Assembly: GCA_016716125.1 (NCBI GenBank)
Contig: JADJWZ010000006.1
Coordinates: 1 to 35,494, forward strand
DNA length: 35,494 bases
Source of the DNA: Ignavibacteria bacterium
Lineage (GTDB): Bacteria > Bacteroidota > Ignavibacteria > Tepidaquicellales > Tepidaquicellaceae
Direction: 5' to 3'
In this document: one piece after another, positions 30,735-35,494 of the stretch
Numbering within the stretch: the first letter of the stretch is position 1
How the letters are laid out: the number at the start of each line of letters is the position of its first letter
Position numbers and translations under genes: made by a program
The notes under the pieces: model-generated
Seen by the model: only the letters and a program-made list of their open reading frames with translations
Told to the model about the DNA's origin: nothing
The model's database searches: none

Positions 30735-31188
30735 TTATTTCCCGAACTGATTTAAGTGATGGTCTAAATGTTTATACAGCATATTATTCCATTCACCGGA
30801 AGAAAGCGCACCAAACGAATTTGATTCTTTTCCATTGAAATATTTCTCACCGAGTTCTCGTGTTCTATTTTATAATCAATAAGTCTTTTTTCTTCTTCAA
30901 AATTCTTTTCGTCATTCATTAGCAAACTCCAGACCGGTTCTGCTGTTATGCGGATACGTTATAAGCCATTAACAACTTTATTTTTATAAATGTCTTTAAA
31001 ATAAATTTCAGAAAAGCGTTTTAGCGCGGGATGCTTGTCCTCTTATATCATTTCATAGTACATTACAGTGAGCAAAACGCATTTGTCCTGCCGACATTTT
31101 AACCCCATTGCGGTTTGTCTTCGGGACTAAGTTTGTTAATGCGGCTGATGATCTCATCAGATACTTTTGCATCAAAAATGTTTTTCAT
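30735..31188 (-). CDS. DUF1569 family protein (frameshifted)
   Basis: The start at 31188 gives MKNIFDAKVSDEIISRINKL and then SPEDKPQWG, the normal DUF1569 N-terminus. After slips, KMSAGQM-like and HCNVTYEMI-like segments follow, then EEEKRLIDYK, ESNSFGALSSGEWNNMLYKH and LDHHLNQFGK, whose H-x-x-H-H is the conserved C-terminal histidine motif of this DinB-like four-helix family. The length of about 150 residues is as expected. The family is cytoplasmic, with a probable metal site and no known reaction. It starts 16 bp after the DUF1801 gene on the same strand. Confidence 0.7.
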
Positions 31189-31203
31189 ATTTGAAATTTT
31201 AAT

Positions 31204-31615
31204 TTATAAAAATTCTGTCCGGTAAAAGTATGTGGCAATTACATCTCTTATTTCTTTAAAACCCTTTGTCTTTTGTAAATTTTCTTTTACTCTGTAGTTT
31301 CACGATCGTGAGATTAAACTCAGCGGTAATGGCTTGTCGAGAGAAACTGCACCGTACCCTTTCCTCCTTTTGTATTCAGCAAGTTCCTTTTTAAATTCTT
31401 CAACTCCCCTCAACGCAGGGTAAATTCCAATATGTTTTAAAAAGCTGCGAAATAAACAACATCTACCGTTCAGCTTAAAGCAGGAACCCCGTAACTGATA
31501 GCTTCAACAGCTCCGATGGCTTTTCTAAATGTCTCACGAATCTTTTTTTCAGTAATATTCTGATCTCTTCCGGAAATGCGGCAATATATCCGTCAATGTC
31601 TGCAGGTTTTTTCAT
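31204..31615 (-). CDS. DUF1801 (YdhG-like) family protein (frameshifted)
   Basis: MKKPADIDGYIAAFPEEIRI at 31615 is the standard N-terminus. After single-base slips the rest reads AIGAVEAISYGVPAFKLNG, FLKHIGIYPALRGVEEFKKE, KPLPLSLISRIVKLRVKEN and DVIATYFYRTEFL, matching the family end to end in about 137 residues. Members adopt a frataxin-like fold, and a few are linked to iron handling. The gene stands just upstream of DUF1569, so the two are probably co-transcribed. Confidence 0.75.
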
Positions 31616-31742
31616 TTAAAATATTTTTAAGTTAATGAATAGAATAGAATTAAATAAATATCTTATTTTAAATATTGAAATTATTACTCATTTGGTTTTC
31701 TTTACAAATATCTTTTTCAGTTTAATATTATAGTCCGGAGCA

Positions 31743-32166
31743 TTAATAAATCTTTGACTTAATTGAATTTGATATAAGACAAGCGCTCTCCGATTTGAAT
31801 AAGACTCGTTCGCGTTCATGGTCTTTCTCATCTGTAATAGTAACCGTTGGTTCAAGAATAATTTCCGTCATCAGAAATTTTCCCTCTATCTGCTCAAGCT
31901 TTCCTTTGGTATTGCAGCTAAAGCTTGAGAAGTTGAGTTTTGGAATTTTCCGCAATTGATAAAAATGTCGTCATAAGACAACTACTGACGGCAGCGGTAA
32001 ATAAATGTTCCGGCGGACCAGATGCTCTGGGATTCCTTTCGAAATTCCGGCGGCGTCGCAAACTTCTATACAGCTGTCCTTATCAACATTTAATTCGGGC
32101 GAACATAAAAACACCTTTGCGGTCTTCATTCCAGATTATATCTACATTATAAAAATGCGGTTCCAT
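31743..32166 (-). CDS. OsmC family protein (frameshifted)
   Basis: OsmC/Ohr proteins reduce organic hydroperoxides with a pair of cysteines. Joined frames read MEPHFYNVDIIWNEDRKGV, then SPEHLFTAAVSSCLMTTFLS with the first conserved Cys. Next come FSSFSCNTKGKLEQIEGKFL and MTEIILEPTVTITDEKD, and finally ESACLISNSIKSKIY with the second Cys. Both catalytic cysteines are kept. The length of about 140 residues is normal. Slips lie near 32080-32040, 31920 and 31800. It belongs to the minus-strand stress cluster, 37 bp downstream of the DUF2892 gene. Confidence 0.8.
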
Positions 32167-32202
32167 TTTAATAGTATTAAATTATTATAAGACGAATTGT
32201 TT

Positions 32203-32417
32203 TTAAAATTTGATAGAGCTGCTTATGATTCTTTCTTTTGCCGTACTTATCCCAAGCATTGAATACAACGTACAACCGCCAATAAGACTTGTCAGTACTA
32301 ATACGGGCAAATATTAAAAGAACTATGCCTAATACACCTGTGATTACATTTACAACAAAAAAGAATCGCAATAACTGCAGCAATAATTATTCTGATTATC
32401 TTATCAGATGACCCCAT
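32203..32417 (-). CDS. DUF2892 (YgaP-like) small membrane protein (frameshifted)
   Basis: MGSSDKIIRIIIAAVIAIL begins the first membrane helix. After a slip in a T tract, FFVVNVITGVLGIVLLIFA forms the second, followed by LTSLIGGCTLYSMLGISTAK. This is the DUF2892 pattern of two membrane helices and a Cys near the C-terminus, about 70 residues. An upstream ATG and ten A could add MKKKN if one A is removed. Genes of this family often sit beside rhodanese, OsmC or metal resistance genes, as here. No reaction is known for the domain itself. Confidence 0.75.
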
Positions 32418-32593
32418 GTTTTTTTTTTCATAATATTTTTATTTTTATTTAAATTAATGTCAGACAAATGTCTTCTATTTTCTATAACATTAAAATGAGA
32501 AATGTCTATAGACTTCTATTCTAATTAAATACATTCCATTATAAATTATAATTGATTTAATTGCATAAATTATTCGAAAGAATAATATCAAAT

Positions 32594-35494
32594 TCAAAAA
32601 CAAGCTTGCTTTATTAATGAACCGCAAAACTTCGCCATTTCAGATTTTTTCAGTTTTCCTTTTTTCTGGAAATACTCTTTAACTATTACAAATATTACCG
32701 GAGTTACAAACAGTACATGAACTGATGACGTAAGAATTCTTCCGATCATCGAAGAAAGAGGGTTTAGCAAGATCCGCACCCGTGCCTGTCGTCCACATAA
32801 TTGAATTAATCCAAGCATTGCAGTTAAACGGTCAGTTAATCTGGCCGGAGTTCGAGTATTAAGCTCCCTTCTGTTGCATTTCATTGTCCTGCTGAGAAAT
32901 GTTATCAATTTTCAGATAATTTTTTATCAAGAGCCTTCGTGAAGATAATTACCATTATAACACCGGTTTCAACCGCTATTCCGTACAACGCAATAAAAAC
33001 CCACCCAGATTGCGTGACAGTACCAACTGGCAAAATTGACATGTAATATATTCCTCCAATCAGTGCAACGGAACAGACAGCATTACCAGCGTAGCCTTCC
33101 AGAAAATTCTTGAACGTAAATCAAAGACATAAATATCACAAGGAAAAACTATTGGTATAATGATCTGAAGTCTTTCCTCTGTTTTATCTGATTTTCTCCC
33201 ACTGACCGCTCCAGGCTAATAATAGAGTATCCGAGTGGTAAACCCAAAGGGCGCAAACTCTTTGTCAAGCACTTCCTTTGCTTCATTAACAAATCTTCCC
33301 ATGTCCCTGTCCCTCTCATTCAGAAAAACTACTGACTTGAGTAATGCATTTTCTGAGGATATCATCGGCGGACCGGAAGTAATATTAATATCAACCATGC
33401 TCACTGAAAGGCACCTGAGCAGCTTTAAATATTTCATTGAATTAACCGTGCAATCGCCGGGAATAGGTCACCCAGACTTTTTAAAGCTTCCACATCTGAC
33501 CGGAAATCTTTCTTTGCGTATCTGACTCTTATCGGAAAATCTTCTTCTGCCTTCGACTGTGGTTGCAATATTCTCAATGCCGATTGCAGGCAGTTTCTAT
33601 TACATCCTGAATGTTCGACACTCATTCCGTACTCCGGAGATCGCATCATTGTTGATATCAATATCATTATAAGATCCGCCCTGAGTTCTTTCTGCATAAA
33701 ACATCAAAGGGCTCCCGAATAGTTCTTCATTGTTGTTTCGGCATTGATCAAAGTTTCTCAAGAGTATCAAGATTGTCACCAGAAGATCTTAATTCCAAGA
33801 TCCGTTCTTATGCCGGTCGAAAGCATAGTTAATTTTTGTTAATTATCGGCTTGTGTCCAGCCGTTGATGACACCGTAAATCTGTGCAGTTTTGAATTCAT
33901 CTCCTTTACAATTTCAGCTTTTGTAATCTCTTCCCGCCATTCGGATTTGTTTCTTAAAATTATAATTGATTCTATCATACCTGACAGGTGCAGGATCGGT
34001 GGGTGTTCCCTGCCCTTCCTACTTTCCCCAAAACTGATCTGACTTCAGGAATACTTTTAATAATTGCATCCTGTACCTGCAATACCCTCTTTGTTTCCTT
34101 GTCACAGAAACATTCCTCCTTTCGGCAGCATTTCAGTGGATAAAACAAACACTTCCTTCGATCCAATGGAGGCATAAATTCAGCGGTCGGTTTCATTATC
34201 AGGGGAACCGTGATAAGTAAAGCTTCCATTATGATTGACAAAGAAGCCAAAAGTTTTCCTAAATTTAAAGCCAGCCTGAGGACACCCCCATACAATCTGT
34301 TGAAGAATCTTGTAACCGGATTTTTGGATTCTCTCTTTTATGTACTTCTTCTCTTCATGAATAATCTCATCAGCATCGGAACCAGCGCGATCGTAATTCA
34401 CGCCGAGCTGGCTATGGTGCGTGGGTTTTTGTAAAAGCAAGCGGGTGAAATAATTTTCCCTCCTGTCCCTAGAGCATAAACACCGGAATGAAATTTGAAA
34501 TCTCATTATAATTGTTTCGGGAAAAGAATATTGCCCTTGCTAACCTGTTTTGGGTGGTGACCTCCCGGGCGGATATTTCTTTGTAGTCAACTGTGAGTCC
34601 TTTCTCCTGAGCTTTGGCTGCAATATTCCTGTGTTACTTTTCCACCATTACAATTGATGGGTCCACAAGGATTCCGATAGAAATAATAAGACCCTCCCAG
34701 CCCCCCTATGTTTGAAGTGATCCCTGAAATGTTTCTCATGAGAATAAATGAAATAAGTATTGCAACAGGAATTCTGATAAGTATTCTCAAAGTGCTTCTG
34801 AGATGAAAAAGAAATATCAGCAATAACAAGACTTCTTACAATAATCGCTTCTTCTATTATTGCGTGTCATGAAGAGTTTGTATTGCTTTTGAGATCAGAT
34901 CGCTTCGGTCATAAGAGGTCAAGTAATTTCAATCCCTTCAGGAAGTCCTTCCTCTAATTCTTTAAGCTTTTCCCTTTACCTGCTCAATTACAGTATTTGC
35001 ATTTTCACCATACCGCATATTTATTATTCCTCCTACGACTTCACCTTCTCCGGGTTAAAATCAAGCATACCCGTCTTATGTTCCGCCGTGGATCTGAACA
35101 GTTGCTACATCTCTTATCTTTACAGGATTTCCGCTTTGACCGGTCTTTAAAGTAATTTCTTCAATGTCACTGACATCAGTAATATAACCTTTGCCTCGGA
35201 CAAAGTATTCTATATCTGACGATTCAATATTTCTTCCTCCAACATCTTTGTTGCTTCGGTGAACTGCCATTACTATGTCATTTATTCCAATACCATAAGC
35301 CGATAATCTGTTCGGATCAATATCGATCTGATATTGCTTTACAAACCACCTACGGAAGCGACCTCTGCAACTCCTTCGACTGACTGCAGTCCCACTTTCA
35401 AATAATAATCCTGCAATGCCCGAAGTTCACCGAGATCATACCCCTCATCTCATAAGATGATACCAGCAGACGCCCAACGCCTGTTCCGTCAGGA
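32594..35494 (-). pseudogene. CusA/CzcA-like heavy-metal RND efflux pump, partial and heavily frameshifted
   Basis: The trimeric inner-membrane pump exports metal ions through a tripartite complex using the proton gradient. The 5' end lies beyond 35494. Family-specific pieces appear in the right order: LGELRALQDYYLKVGLQSVE, EVASVGG and KQYQIDIDPNRLSAYGI (porter domain); RSNKDVGGRNIE with EYFVRGKGYI; ILISFILMRNISGI (membrane helix); DAIIKSIPEVRSVLGKVGRA; SGPPMISSENALL with ERDRDMGRFVNEAKEVL; and GRILTSSVHVLFVTPVIFVI at the last helix, stop at 32594. These point to the heavy-metal subgroup rather than drug pumps. I estimate over 15 breaks in 2.9 kb. The metal cannot be read. Outer partners (CusB/CusC-like) are not in the window. 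Confidence 0.85.

Overview
The window looks like a chromosomal segment of an Ignavibacteria-type bacterium (Bacteroidota/Chlorobi assemblage). The DNA is AT-rich. Three secreted proteins end in the type IX secretion (Por) C-terminal sorting domain with the 'NYPNPFNP' signature typical of that group. Shine-Dalgarno sites are mostly absent, and no tRNA, rRNA or insertion sequence was found.

Region 1 (1-13.0 kb) is a defence island. On the minus strand lies a compact type III restriction-modification operon, mod to res (8163 down to 127). Three extra genes sit between mod and res: a PD-(D/E)XK nuclease-like protein overlapping the mod stop by 4 bp, a protein with a C-terminal HEPN-type RNQIAH motif, and a uracil-DNA-glycosylase-like protein 3 bp from res. 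Divergently on the plus strand are a small membrane-anchored protein and a ~1240-residue protein joining an N-terminal nuclease-like domain to a STAND NTPase (nSTAND3 type) and a long helical C-terminus. The far left edge (1-17) may be the end of a CRISPR repeat.

Region 2 (13.6-19.4 kb) holds a secreted beta-helix protein, a DUF2188 protein, an uncharacterised helical protein, a 21-bp tandem repeat array that encodes a Lys/Glu-rich heptad protein, a 58-bp tandem repeat array whose unit recurs as single copies elsewhere, and a BrnT/BrnA toxin-antitoxin pair with a palindromic operator.

Region 3 (19.4-29.1 kb) holds a MATE efflux pump, a long arylsulfatase with an intact formylglycine motif, two type IX-secreted proteins, heptanucleotide microsatellites and a kelch-like secreted protein.

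Region 4 (29.2-35.5 kb, all minus) is a metal/stress block: a CusA/CzcA-like heavy-metal RND pump running off the right edge, then DUF2892, OsmC-like, DUF1801, DUF1569, ribosome hibernation (HPF/RaiA-like), ArsR-type regulator and a small periplasmic OB-fold-like protein.

Most long genes are interrupted by single-base indels but read through cleanly when frames are joined. Frameshifts are moderate up to ~25 kb (absent in some genes) and very dense from ~26 kb to the right end. I read this mainly as uncorrected sequencing error near a contig end, with true gene decay possible in places. Gene spans below are reconstructions across such breaks. No experiment or database search was available; family names come from recognised motifs.
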